Assembly (NCBI GenBank): GCA_030248065.1
Contig: JASAMV010002991.1
Coordinates: 1 to 64,000, forward strand
Length of the DNA: 64,000 nt
Reading direction: 5' to 3'
From: Rhynchonema sp. JSB1_4
Taxonomy: Eukaryota; Nematoda; Chromadorea; Monhysterida; Xyalidae
The notes below the pieces were generated by a model. The model made no database searches. It saw nothing but the letters and a program-made list of their open reading frames with translations, and was not told the DNA's origin. Every line of letters starts with the position of its first letter. The first letter of the stretch is position 1. The position numbers were made by a program, and so were the translations under genes. Shown here piece by piece: positions 12,324 to 23,517 of this stretch.

Positions 12324-15300
12324 ATGACCGGCAATGAACTTATCACATTTGGTGCACTGACAGCTATTTCTTTCGCAATATCGACCGGAGCCAGGTCAGT
12401 ATTGCAACACAAGCTGCCGAAGTGTGGTGAAAATTCAGCATGTGCTGCTGTTCCTGTATGTTTGCTGAGTCCCGCATCGCGCCCATTATGTACTTTGACC
12501 TGACCTCCGTTTTCACAGATAGGCGATTGTCAGTGGCTGAGTGCACCACCACAGATATGGTGTTGGTTTGTTTTTTGACACGCGCTCCACAATTCCACAA
12601 CCAATTCAAATGATTAGGTTTGCGACGTTTCGCTACCAAAACAAGAGTAGCATCATCAGATAAATACCCACTGAAAAAAATGAATGAAAGATATGCACGG
12701 AATAAATACATAGGAATAAATAAGATAAAGGAATGTCCATAGCAAATGTGCCCGCCGGCGCGCGCGCTGCGTTTGCTTTGCTTGCTGCGTTGCATGTTTA
12801 AAGTGAGGTGATGTTTCGTTCCATAGCATGTTGCCAATGGTCACTGATGATTGCGCCCTTATTCAAATTGAGTTCCTGTCGACGCGTGTGAATGAATAGG
12901 GCTTCCAGGAATTGTAACTCAAAGTAATTGTGTTTCGTGCCCAAAATGGTTACTTGTTGTTCGTTGATGTAGATCTCTCTGCCCGCCGTATCCTTGTATA
13001 CGTTGTGATCACGGTGTTTGCGCAAGTGCTGACTCAGTCCCGATACTGTTTCACGATTGTTTGAAACAGCAGCCCAGTGCTCTCGTATGCGACGTTTGAG
13101 TGGTTTTGTTGTTTCACCGATGTAATTCAGGCCACATGAACAGGTGACTTGTATTTATCTGATGATGCTACTCTGGTGGTAGCGAAACGTCATTAACCTA
13201 ACCTACAGTTGTTGCAGTTGTATCACGCACGCGCAACACCATCCAAACCACAAGGGAGTCACAGACGAGCATGCATGTCGATCGGGCCGCACTGCTGAGC
13301 AGAAGGCGTTGCAACGCAGCAAGGTGGCCAATATGTCACGTCTGCTGGATGGCGTGCTCAACAACTACGACAAGAAGATCAGGCCGAACCTAGGAGGTCG
13401 GGCATGGTGCATCCATAAAGGCCTAACTATACTTCGTTCTCTCAGAGAACAAAGAACAAATTCTCGAGCGCTGATTGGTCCACGTATGTTCAACAGCCAA
13501 TCAGCGCGCGAGAATTTGTTCTTTGTTCTCTGAGAGAACGAAGTATAGTTAGGCCTTTATCGTTTCCTTTCCCTGAAATGGTAGACACGCTCATAATCTT
13601 TTCCCGACAATATCATTTCGCTTATGACAATCAGTAATCTGTTATCCTAAACCTGACCATCAGTTTGCCTCGGGCCACTATCAGTATTCCTTGATTGTCT
13701 AGAGACAAGGCTGCATTGTATACCTATTAGCAGAGGAAGGTAGGTGTATGTCCTGTATCAGATGATAAACGATAGGTAAACCTATAGATTGTGGCAAAAA
13801 AGGTCAAAGCTGAGGAATATGTATGTAGGTCAACCAATAGGCTGCTGTGTGTGACGTGTCGTCGATTACTGTACGTGTATTCAGGGTTGGGCAAAAAAAA
13901 ACGACGGCGTTTTTTCTTAAAAAAAACGACGTTTTTTTTAAAAAAAACGCCTGGGTCGTTTTTCGTTTTTTTTTAAATCCTGAATTTCCTTGATTTTCCC
14001 TGATTTTTCAGGGAAAGTACCCTGATTATCAAGGAAAATCAATTTTTTGTCCCATTTTTTTCAAAAAATTTTCGACCAATTTTTACTTTGTCGCGATACG
14101 TCGATATACGGAGTTTGGCTTTCAGTGATGACCCCGGCCAAAGTTGGTCCCACGATGCGGGTCTGATATGGGATCTTAGCAACTCGCTAGAAAAGGGTTG
14201 AAACCTGTTTATTTTGCCTCAGAACACATAGAATGACTTCATTTAACCACGTTTTCTTCCCAACATGAGCGTTTTCCAATTTTTTTGGGGGCATATTTTG
14301 GTCATCTGGGCGTTTTAAAAAAAACGTTTTTTTTTAAAAAAAACGTTTTTTTTTAAAAAAAAACGAATTTTTGAAAAAAAAACGTTTTTTGCCCAACCCT
14401 GCGTGTATTACTGTATACATACAGTAAGTGGCCAATGCGGAACGGCTTTAGTAGATGCACATTTTCAAAAAAGTTTTAGAGCCAACAAACGTGAAAATCA
14501 CCATGTCAATCATGGCAATGGGACCGGTGTCGGAAGAAGATGGAGTCTGTTAAATCACTTTTCTTAAAATTTTCTCCACTTTTGAAGCTTTACTTTTCTA
14601 TGTTTATGAATTGAGGGTTTATTTCGGACTTTGCACGCAGACCATGACCATCGACGTCTACTATCGACAACTTTGGACCGACTTGCGATTGGCGTTCAAA
14701 TCCGATACCTACACTGTCCTGTCACTTGGTTGGTTTGATCTTCATTGAAGTCCATACATTTTCTGAAAATTGGAGTCCCACTATTGTGTCATTTAGCAAC
14801 TCGATCACCTTGAAGTCTTGCCAAGAGTTCCCACCTTCCTTGACCATTTAGGCATGAGCATGTTGGACAAAATCTGGAAACCGGACACGTACTTCTGGAA
14901 CGGCAAGGACAACACGTTCCTACATGAGCTGACCACGCCCAATCGCTTGGTGCGACTAAGTGCCGATGGCAGTATCCTGTACTCTTCTAGGTATGCATAG
15001 ACCTGTGAAACATCTGGTTGGAACGACATTCCTAACTTTTATTTTTTATTCTGTCACAGATTAACGGTGTCATTTGACTGCCAGATGCATTTGTGGTACT
15101 ACCCAATGGACGTGCAGCTGTGTGTGCTGAAGATTGGAAGTTGTGAGTCAAGGCAATTACCAAAAGATTGGTAGCTAAAGTCAATAATTCGTTTAATACA
15201 TGTATTTCGTGTTAGTTGGTTACCGCGATAACGAACTCATGATGAGCATTGAGCGCCCGACGATATCAAACAGCGAAATGGCACAGTTTGCACTACGAAA

Positions 15301-16358
15301 CATCAGCACACGACATCAATATGAGGATACAGTGCATGGTGTGGTCATCGACTGATTGAGTGATTTATTTTTTGATTTTTTTGATATTGATCCATTGATT
15401 ATTCCAGGTCGATTCTCCACACTCGAAGTGCACATGCTGCTTGAACGTCGGCTCGGCTACTACGTCATGAACTACTATTTCCCAGCAACTTTGATTTTGT
15501 CGTTGTCCTGGATTTCGTTCTGGCTGCCGCGTGAGGCCACGGCTGACAGACTCGGACTTGGTGAGTGCTGAAGCCTTAATTTAGGTCCAAAATGCCTGAC
15601 CCTGAAAACATGCAAATTTATTCAGGCGTGACCACAGTGCTGACGATGACCTTCTATAGCATGGATGCACGCCAGAGTCTACCCAAGATCGGCTACCCCA
15701 CTGCATTGGATGTCTACTTGCTGATTGTATTCTTTCTACTGTTCCTGTGCATTTTCGAGTGCACCATTGTTCACGTCAACACTAAATATGCTACAGGTTG
15801 GACTTAAAAATTGCCCTACAAGTCAGTTTATGGCTTTTAAAAAATGCCTGAATTTTTTCAGGCGACGAAGACACACATGCTGTACTGGAGGCGAAACGAG
15901 TGGCCATCTTGCGTCGTCAGGGTATGTTGCCGCATCAGGTCAGGCACAGAATAATGTCACAAATGTTGGTTGGGTTTCGAACGAATGTCTTTTGATCATC
16001 AGGTATTTTCTTAAAAAATTGTTAAAAACACACTGTTTTAGGAGCGACTACAACCACGAAAGTTTCGAAGACTCGCTGTGGGAGAAACTCATCCACTGGG
16101 CCCGACAGCATTACAGGAAATGGGCGAAAATGGGCAAAGTCACTCTTAAAATATTTTCTCGACAATTTGTGCCAAAAACGGCGTAAAACCATCCAAAATT
16201 TTCAGAAATCCGACCCAGACAATACGGATATCAACAGCATCAGTCAAATCGACCGCGGCAGTCGTCTGGTGTTCCCGATTATTTACGCCGTCTTGATGTA
16301 CGCTTATTGGAAGGTCTACATCGGACTGCATGATCTAGATGCTGGCGATTCCGGATAA
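12324..16358 (+). CDS. Cys-loop ligand-gated ion channel subunit, GABA-A receptor-like, atypical pore
   Basis: Exons: 12324-12394, 13218-13396, 14480-14544, 14641-14728, 14852-14990, 15060-15142, 15216-15338, 15408-15560, 15626-15796, 15862-15925, 16042-16138, 16206-16358; about 461 residues, phases consistent. A signal peptide (MTGNELITFGALTAISFAIS) is followed by the N-terminal helix ISRLL-like MSRLLDGVLNNYDKKIRP. Then come VKITMSIMAMGPVSE, DVYYRQLWTDLRL, LDKIWKPDTYF and the Cys-loop CQMHLWYYPMDVQLC (13 residues between cysteines). M1 is GYYVMNYYFPATLILSLSW. M2 follows as TADRLGLGVTTVLTM, then M3 from YPTALDVYLL. M4 is SRLVFPIIYAVLMYAYW. The family forms pentameric plasma-membrane channels. 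The usual anion-channel PAR at the inner pore is A-D-R here, as in invertebrate GRD-like subunits; an acidic -1' residue often goes with cation permeability (inference). The cytoplasmic loop is short. The donor at 15926 is uncertain. Confidence 0.88.
12624..12668 (-). ncRNA. Hammerhead-ribozyme-like motif at the 3' end of the Penelope-like element
   Basis: On the minus strand the core CTGATGA (12659-12653) is followed by a stem II GCTAC...GTAGC with a 10-base loop, then GAAAC (12631-12627) and GTC (12626-12624). These are the conserved type I hammerhead core elements in the right order. It follows the endonuclease coding remnant on the same strand, where PLE ribozymes are known to lie. The very short stem III implies activity, if any, as a dimer. 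Confidence 0.7.
13150..13192 (+). ncRNA. Second hammerhead-ribozyme-like motif, inverted copy
   Basis: CTGATGA at 13159-13165, stem II GCTAC (13167-13171)/GTAGC (13179-13183) with a 7-base loop, GAAAC at 13184-13188 and GTC at 13189-13191. It is the inverted partner of the motif at 12624-12668, and the two differ only in the stem II loop and flanks. Both strands thus carry a complete core within intron 1 of the channel gene. Confidence 0.7.
13415..13560. mobile_element. Near-perfect palindromic (foldback) MITE
   Basis: The arms ATAAAGGCCTAACTATACTT and AAGTATAGTTAGGCCTTTAT enclose a second inverted pair, GAGAACAAAGAACAAATTCTC and its complement, with only about 35 bases unpaired at the centre. 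The transcript could fold into a single long hairpin. A related copy lies at 27814-27961. It sits in intron 2 of the channel gene. Confidence 0.9.
13882..14401. mobile_element. hAT-like non-autonomous element with 8-bp target duplication
   Basis: It starts CAGGGTTGGGCAAAAA and ends TTTTTTGCCCAACCCTG, which are hAT-type termini. It is flanked on both sides by the identical octamer CGTGTATT (13874-13881 and 14402-14409), the target-site length expected of hAT transposases. The interior is rich in A/T homopolymers around short ACG-containing units and has no open frame. Confidence 0.9.
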
Positions 16359-16412
16359 AATCACCTTGTCGTTGCGCTGATACTGCCTTTTTGATTGGTT
16401 ACACCTTTTTCG

Positions 16413-16812
16413 CATATGTATGCACGTATAATCCACCCACAAGCTCATGAGACGACTTTTTCTTAAAGCTTGCTTGGCCAGATTCAAAAATGCTCCATTA
16501 CACGTGTTTCTCCAAACAAAAGAAAGAGATTGGGCCGAGAGAGATGATGACAAGTTCTAGCTGGCTGACCTCAATTTGTTGCGTGCTTACGCGAACAGCA
16601 ACGTTGTTCAACACACACGAATGTTTTGGGAGTCAAAAGGGAATTTACACACAGAGGGGGGAGACCGTATTATTACCAAATACGTGCGTTCCTCTTTCTT
16701 TCATTTTTGAACTACGTGGAACCGGAACATTATTGGATCTGCACAAGCCAGCTTCAAAAAAGCGTCTTATAAGCTCGTGGTTGGACTATACGTATGTATG
16801 TATGTACAGTAT
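16413..16812. mobile_element. TIR element sharing ends with 44195-44555
   Basis: The left arm ATAATCCACCCACAAGCTCATGAGACG is mirrored by GCGTCTTATAAGCTCGTGGTTGGACTATACG on the right, both imperfect. The element near 44.2-44.5 kb ends in the same TATAGTCC-x-x-CCAC-x-AGCTC pattern. It has no coding capacity and lies directly after the channel stop codon. Confidence 0.65.
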
Positions 16813-17439
16813 GTGCACTCATTCTTATTTCCCACAGACCGCATAACGATACAGTGCGAATTTGAGTTGCGCAATATTATTTTTGTAACCGATCACTCTT
16901 GAAACAGATGGACAATCAACAGTAATGGTTACAAAACTGTACCCAACCACAGTTCTTAGAATAAAAACCATCTATTTTGTCACTTGTACCCTGAAGCGGA
17001 CTATTTTACCCGCACAAAATCACACGCTGCAATGATAATTTAATTCCTAATTCCGACAACAACAAAGACACGCCGTCTATACGAAAGGTTGCGCATCGCA
17101 GTCTTGCAATGTTCAAACAACCGACCAAAGTGACATCAGTAACGTCTGCCGAGCACAAAGTCGCGCATTTTTGCCCATACTTGCATCTTCACTTTTTTCC
17201 TCGCTAGTTGCTCCCAGTGGTTCTTTTGGCCAAGTGTTTTGGGTGCCACAGTGGTCGTGATGATGGGCCTTCGCCGGTAGTTAGCCTGCTGTCAGAGGAA
17301 AGCTCGGTCACAACTCGATCATATCTAGCAGACCCTTCTATCAACGAAGTAGGTACGACTGTATTCTCAGATTGGCCGGCGAATTTCAAAGTTACAAGGT
17401 CAGAGTTAAGCGAGACCCTCCATCACTCGATTACGATAA

Positions 17440-17729
17440 GAGTCACGGCACTCACGGATTTGACCTGCCTTCAATTGAAACATTTCATATTGGTCGAACA
17501 ATGACTTTATAAGAATTGGTCAAATTTTTTTCCTGAATCGCAAAGAGGGAAAGTGACGGGGCAGTGACGTTGCGTTGCGCGATCGCACACAAAACACGTT
17601 GTAAAGAGAATGTTTCAGACCTGCGGCAACGTGGTTGATCTGCTGGATTATTTTCAGGTGAAAATGTTTTGTGAGAATCACAAATAGCACAGTGGTTAAG
17701 AGTGACTGAACGTGAAAATCAGGATTCAT
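17440..17729 (-). repeat. Segment related to the lectin intron block at 5740-5990
   Basis: It resembles 5740-5990 in the same orientation. The minus strand reads from ATG 17729 as a hydrophobic N-terminus (SLLTTVLFVILTKHF) and then a non-descript open frame to 17520. A TATATAAG lies only 11 bases above that ATG, too close to serve it. I cannot join it to further exons, so it is treated as a duplicated relic rather than a gene. Confidence 0.35.
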
Positions 17730-17960
17730 TTGATGAATTCTTATATAGCCATTGTGCGACCAATACCAAAAAAATCGAGGTTGTGGACAAATGTGTACAA
17801 CTGCTGCGTGCTAATGGCCAAATCACAGGCTTTGCTGTCGTTAATTCAGATCGTCAACTCTTATATTGTCAATTCCCGTTATAATTTCTCGCGCTCATTT
17901 AGGGCTGCTTGAATTGATTACGACTGAGTTGACAACTGCACCATTAGCACAAAACACAAT

Positions 17961-18092
17961 TCAGCCGCTAATGCTAACCCGTATTCGATAATTGAGAAAG
18001 CTTGGCCTTGGTATGTTGAGCAACGCGTCCGTCAGCTTGGCGGGTCCATCAACCACAACGAGAACAAGCAGACAAATGGTGATTGGATGCAT
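17961..18092 (-). CDS. Possible small secreted peptide, 43 residues
   Basis: ATG 18092 begins MHPITICLLVLVVVDG, a good signal-peptide shape, and runs to a TGA at 17961. A TATAAG lies on the minus strand at 18187-18192, 95 bases upstream of the ATG. A GTTAGC near the end of the frame could instead be a donor to further exons. No mature-peptide family is recognisable, and no splice partner was found. Confidence 0.3.
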   Translation of the reverse strand: MHPITICLLVLVVVDGPAKLTDALLNIPRPSFLNYRIRVSISG

Positions 18093-18784
18093 TCTTCCAC
18101 TGCTTCGTTGAAATTCAGGCGCACACGGAACCGCGGTCAAAGTCTGAAGCGGCATACAAGTGACAGCCCGACTACTGAACACTACTCTTATACTGTATTG
18201 TATAGTATCCTTAACATACAAGTGGGTAGTGAACAGAAATGATTCCTATGAAGACAAGAAACTATTTGTTGTATTGTATGTACACAAAAATGGCCTTCGG
18301 ACGACCTGGACCCAATTGACTAAAGACGTTACTGAGTTCGGGAAGTAAGGAAAGAGTATCACATTTGTTTAATAGTTACGGCATGTAACGTGCAATGCAA
18401 ACTGTACCCAGCATCACGATCTTTCCTGCTGAAGGTTCTCCTCGGACAGGTGATTTCCTATCACTCCTGCTGGCGTCATACTGCGTAGCTGATCATACGT
18501 AGCTGGTATTGAACCCACTACCACGCAAAATACACAAAGAAAGTGAAGATTGGAGCAGATCAAAGAGGGCGCAATAGCAGCCTTCCACAACATGGCTCAA
18601 CGGAGTTATTGCCAAAGTGAAAAAAATTGTGTTGCAGCTGAATAGATGTAAACTGCATACATGTTTTACATTATAGACTGTATGCCACTCCCACCATGCC
18701 TGTGTAATATTTGGTCAAGATCGGCCCGGGAGTTTCATTTCAGAGCTATGAGACCAAATTAATGTTTCGTAATATGCCAAACCG

Positions 18785-18796
18785 TGTTGTTGTTGG

Positions 18797-18828
<32 letters not shown>

Positions 18829-18905
18829 TTGTTGCTGCTGCTGTTGATGATGCTGTCTGCTTCTTCTTTTTCTTCTTCTCCTTCTTCTTTTTTCTTCTTT
18901 TCGTC
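18785..18905. repeat. Compound microsatellite (TTG)n-(TTC)n
   Basis: Runs of GTT/TTG from about 18785 pass through CTGCTG into a TTCTTC-rich tract ending near 18905. The reading frames across it are repeat artefacts. Confidence 0.9.
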
Positions 18906-19747
18906 TTCTAAATTGAAAAATTGATTGGCAGTGACGGAAATCCTTTCCGGAGGTGTGTATCAAGCCTATACAATATATTAAACAAACACACAAGCCAGAA
19001 AACTGCCCGTTTTCGCTGGAAGTTCAACAAACGTAAACAAAGAATTTTCTTTGTAGAGCAATTTGTTGACAGAGACCGGATTTGGAAAGAAAATTTCAAA
19101 CCTTAAGAAGTAGGTGTACACGAAAGAAAACCATGGCTGGTATAAAGGCCAATGTGTGGCACTCGCACAGGCAGAAGAAAAAAGTACATGTCACAACGTG
19201 GTCTTCTTTCACACCTTGTTTAGATTTCAAATTTTTCCCAAACATGGTCTCTGCTTACAAACCACACCGCACCTAAGTACTTTTTTATTTTCATTTGTTG
19301 AACTCCTGCATGTTCGTTTCATATAGGGAGTTACTAAGCCATGTTCCGCTTTTTGCCCACGACGTTTTTCTTACTTGTAACACTAATGTGTACATCTCGA
19401 TTACGTGTAAGTTGGATACAGTACTTGTACAGCGGTCACACTATGACGTGTGCGTAGTAGACATACTGTAGATGTACACGCAGATGGAAGGTGCATTACG
19501 TCACCACAAGAGATAATCAATCTGGGAAATTGACGTTTTGTGCAACGCAACTCATGCCACCCCCGCCCCATAAACAACCGTTAAATCTTTGTCCCACCGA
19601 AACCAAACTTTTATCACATGATAAGCAGATTCATAGGATCTATACACACATCATCAGCCTACACTAATCCGTCAGCAGTATCGACCACGGCCGATCGATG
19701 GTATCGGGGTTAAATTTGGTACTTGCACTAATTTTAAGTATAGTAAC

Positions 19748-19922
19748 ACTACGCCAACACGAGCCCGATTTCGGAGGTGGCAGATCAGTGAAACATTCAC
19801 ACGTAGCTGCTGATTCGGGAAATGTCACACGTTGTAGAATAAAACGGGGCGCATGATGATTTTCTCTTTCTTTATGTTTTGTAAGCACACCACCTCCGAA
19901 ATCGGGCTCGTGTTGGCGTAGT
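19748..19922. mobile_element. MITE with 33-bp perfect terminal inverted repeats
   Basis: The left end ACTACGCCAACACGAGCCCG... (19748-19780) and right end (19890-19922) are exact inverted complements over 33 bases. The interior matches the copies at 11037 and 7989. The intact ends suggest this is the youngest of the three. Confidence 0.92.
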
Positions 19923-20574
19923 TTGCCTTTAAATATATACGGTCATGTTTAGTATTTCATGCTAATTCTAAAAATATTACAAGTTTCAACTCAATAATTT
20001 ACAGTAGGAAAGCGGGAATGAGTTATGGTTATTTCTGTTCGCCATTGCGTACTTGGGTCCTTGGTGTGCTTAAGGCATCTACCTAGATCGAAACGCAACT
20101 CCCAGCAGTTACTCTACAAAATATGCTTTGGTATGTACTCATCTGCGGGGTTGGCTCGAGCTCGAAACTACTTGTATTTTTAGGATCGGCATGAAATTGT
20201 GAACGTGACAGAGGTATGTATTACATTTTTGAACAAAAACAATTTGTGAGCGTTTGAGTCCTGCCCCCGATACCACTATGGCGATCGGCCGTGGCGACCG
20301 ATTCCGTTGACCGGACCGGTTAATGTAAGGCGGGCTTCACAATGGAAACGCGTTTACGCGTCGACAATATTGAAGTTGACCGGTTGATGCGCTAATGCGA
20401 ATGCACTGTGAATTCAATTTAACACCGCTCATGTGGTTCCTGTGAGTCTTAGCATACGAGCGGTGCTCGTGTCTATTCGCCAGACCACACACTCATGTGT
20501 TATAACTTTTCATTGAACTCGTTGTTTATCCTGATTTAACAAGGCAACATGTGTACTCCAAGCACAAGTGACCA

Positions 20575-20718
20575 AAAAGGTAAACGTACTGGCTCAAAAG
20601 GTTCTTGGCCCAAATGGTACCTGGTCCGAAATCTTATGTGGCCCAAAAAAGTGCCTGGCCCAAACGGTCGGATGGCCCAAAAAGTACTGTGGCCCAAAAA
20701 GTTCGCTAGCCCATAAAG
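20575..20718. repeat. Short tandem array of TGGCCCAAAAAGT-like units
   Basis: About seven degenerate copies of a 20-24-base unit built on GGCCCAAAAAGTNC occur in succession (for example TGGCCCAAAAAAGTGCC and TGGCCCAAAAAGTACTG). No coding frame is credible. Confidence 0.75.
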
Positions 20719-20789
20719 ATACGGAACCAATGTCAATTCAGGTATTCTAACAGTCAGTGCTTTGTTCGTGTTTCTTTGGTGATGTATGC

Positions 20790-20945
20790 AGGGTTGGATT
20801 TTATAAAAAAATTAAAAAATTTGTTGTAAAATACATTTTTTTTGAAAAGTTGGCCACTTTTTTTTAAAATTTAAAAAACGTTAGTCCACGTTTTTTTATT
20901 ATTTTTTCACTTTTTTTCGTTATTTTTTTCACTTTTTTAAGGTAA
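20790..20945. mobile_element. A/T-rich hAT-like element end beginning CAGGGTTGGAT
   Basis: It starts GCAGGGTTGGATTTTATAAA and continues through AAAGTTGGCCACTTTTTTTT and AGTCCACGTTTTTTTATTATT. The same series occurs in reverse complement at 27080-27272, ending ATCCAACCCTG. The right boundary here is unclear. Confidence 0.6.
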
Positions 20946-21403
20946 AAAGGCATGTTTGTTTTCATGTGTTTTATTGCATGCACATGATTCTCAAAAAAAT
21001 TGCCTGCGGCGCTTATAGTTCAGTTTGAAATGGTGTTGTGATGGAAAAATGAATGAAAAATGAATTGACGAATGGAAAATGGAAAAATTGACCCAAAAAT
21101 TCGGGCCGGGCGGGGCCGGGCTGAGCTTTGGCCACCTCGGGCCGGGCCGGGCCGCAAATTTGGGGGCTCGGGCCGGGCCAGCCGGCCCGATTGCGACCTC
21201 TGCCCTTTAATCCCTGGCGGAACTGAAACTCATAATCGGCATTCGAATTCGACGAAACATTACGCCGCTAATTCAAAAGCGGCGACAGTACAAACGCCGA
21301 AACCAAGACGTCAACAGGCTGATGCAAGCCATTTTCACCGCCTGAATTTCGGTATTGACTTCATAGTGCATCAAGATCTGTCTGGCGGACCTTTTGGACG
21401 CAC

Positions 21404-21486
21404 GATGAAGCTTTTTGATGCCTCATGATGTTTTTGTCTTGTACTCCTGCATCATGAGGCATCATTGTGCGTCAAAAAGCTTCATC
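21404..21486. mobile_element. Short foldback element
   Basis: GATGAAGCTTTTTGATGCC and TCATGATG are mirrored by CATCATGAGGCA and GTCAAAAAGCTTCATC around a 15-base centre. It is a hairpin of about 33 base pairs. Confidence 0.8.
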
Positions 21487-21794
21487 AGTATTTTTTTCTT
21501 GTGTACAGTTCCCAGACATCCCAACCACCGCTGCATGTGTAATATAGGACCCCCATTTTTTTATATTTCTGAGCTCCGTCAGCATAAGTTTGCCACAAAG
21601 GAGGAATCACAGCATACAGTAATCCAATGACTGACAATTTAATGCTCAGCGATTTCTCCTAAGTCACCCTGAGGTCCGAAGGACTCATCACCGTCAGCAA
21701 CAGAATCGCAGTCAATCTCAGGAAGCCATGGCTCTATTCAAGTGCGCTCCTGTCGCTCCACATTCAAATTGCTTTGAAGCTTCGGTTCGGGCCA

Positions 21795-22314
21795 TTAAAG
21801 GGTGTGTCTAACGTCTCCTAACCCCATGTTTTTTGGGTGGAATTGAAAGATGCCTCCGAAAGGCCGCCGTGTGCAAAAAACCGCGTCTTCTAACTCGCTA
21901 AATCGCGAAATCTTGAGGGTTACTTTTCGAATAAAATCAATTTCCGGACACAAAATTCAGACTGAGAAGACGGAAAAGAGCTACGAAGCGAAACACACAC
22001 AAACCAGCTCCTATGTGTGTCAAGCCAGCAGCCAGAGCGGTGTGTGTTGAGCGTTTACGTGCATTATATAGGCGGCTGAGCCGCGCTTAAACACGCAATG
22101 TTTCAGCAGAAAAACGCCAAACGTGAGTAGCGCCATTCAAAAGCGCCTGGAGTTTTGTGTCCGGAAATTGATTTAATTCGAAAAGTAACCCTCAAGATTT
22201 CGCGATTTAGCGGGCTACAAGACGCGGTTTTTTGCACACGGCGGGCTGTCGAGGTCATCTTTCGATTGCACCTCATAAAACATGGGGTTAAGAGACGTTA
22301 GACACACCCTTTAA
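21795..22314. mobile_element. Long-TIR element with TTAA target sites, copy 1
   Basis: It is flanked by TTAA on both sides. The ends AGGGTGTGTCTAACGTCTC and GAGACGTTAGACACACCCT begin an inverted repeat of roughly 160 bases that includes TTTCCGGACACAAAA and CTCAAGATTTCGCGATTTAG. TTAA target sites are characteristic of piggyBac-type insertion, but no transposase remains. A second copy is at 24132-24681. Confidence 0.88.
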
Positions 22315-22851
22315 GGGTCCGGTGCGGCAGGCAACCATGTTTGCGCGGCGAGGTGTCACTTTTGCTGCGATTTTTCTCAGACTTATCTGTTGTTCAGCTG
22401 CGTGGGAGGCTATTGTTCTATTTTCTTGTAGCTTTTAGGCCATGGGTTTTGTGAAGTCACGTCCGCCAATGGAGCGCTTGTGCTCTTGTTGTTGAGTCAA
22501 GAAATAATAATTTATCTTCGTTTGCTGTTGTTTTGAAAGTGGAATGTTCATATGCGGATCATACGGATCAGTTTGGGATTGTGGATGGTGATGCTGACTA
22601 GTGAAAGCAAACAAGGTTGGCAAAATCAAGAGTTTTTCGTCAGTGCAAAAACTAGGACCCCCCATACCGTATACAGTACAGTTAGGCTGTGAGCAGATAA
22701 AAGCGGAATGCGGAAATTGGTGAGCAGATAAATGCGGAATGGTAAATTTCTGCATTCCGCGTTTATCTGCTCATCTTTGCGGAATTCTAAATTTCTGCAA
22801 GTAATTTGGATTGGATTTGTAACAGTGATTTGCACTAAACTAAAACGACTA

Positions 22852-23102
<251 letters not shown>

Positions 23103-23275
23103 GGTGGAACCCTGGTCCAGACCCCAGCAAACGCTGCATAGATTTGAGCGCGCACACGCTACGACCATTCAAGTGACCAATTGGTTTGTGCTCAAATGGC
23201 TACCAGGGCAACCACGGTCCATAATAACTGAAACATGTGACTGAGTGCACATGAATGTACGCATACGGATTTCCT

Positions 23276-23517
23276 GGGTGACCGGGCTATTGGACAAAGT
23301 TGGTTTGAGCAGGACTACTTTGAGCGAGAAAAAACACCGAGCCAACGGTGCAGTACTCTTATCTTGTCACAATGGCTTATGATGTCTATGCTTACACTGA
23401 GGCTTAGTTTGTGTTTGAGCTTAGGCTTAGGCGGCCTATTGGTTTTTAGGTTCTGCCCTTTTGGACTCTGCTCTTTTTTCTTGCTCAAAGTGGTCTTGCT
23501 CGAACCGGCTCTGCGCC
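23276..23517. mobile_element. GAGCAAG-family TIR element with TTAGGC-like interior, copy 1
   Basis: The left end GACCGGGCTATTGGACAAAG, GTTTGAGCAGGACTAC and TTTGAGCGAG is mirrored by CTTGCTCAAAGTGGTCTTGCTC near 23500. The interior contains GCTTAGGCTTAGGCGGCC. Related copies are at 24003-24836 and 58922-59173. Confidence 0.7.

Larger units (their letters stand above)
12605..13205 (-). mobile_element. 5'-truncated Penelope-like retroelement with GIY-YIG endonuclease remnant
   Basis: The minus strand from about 13148 to 12798 reads open as the C-terminal part of a Penelope-like (PLE) protein. It contains CSCGLNYIGETTKPLKRRI, matching the C-x-C-G-x-x-YIGET motif of PLE GIY-YIG endonucleases, then REHWAAV and the downstream FLEALFIH with the expected glutamate. 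No reverse transcriptase remains, so the copy is 5'-truncated. It is bounded by inverted copies of one roughly 45-base sequence (12614-12668 and 13150-13198), as in PLE pseudo-LTRs. It lies in intron 1 of the channel gene, antisense to it. Confidence 0.8.
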
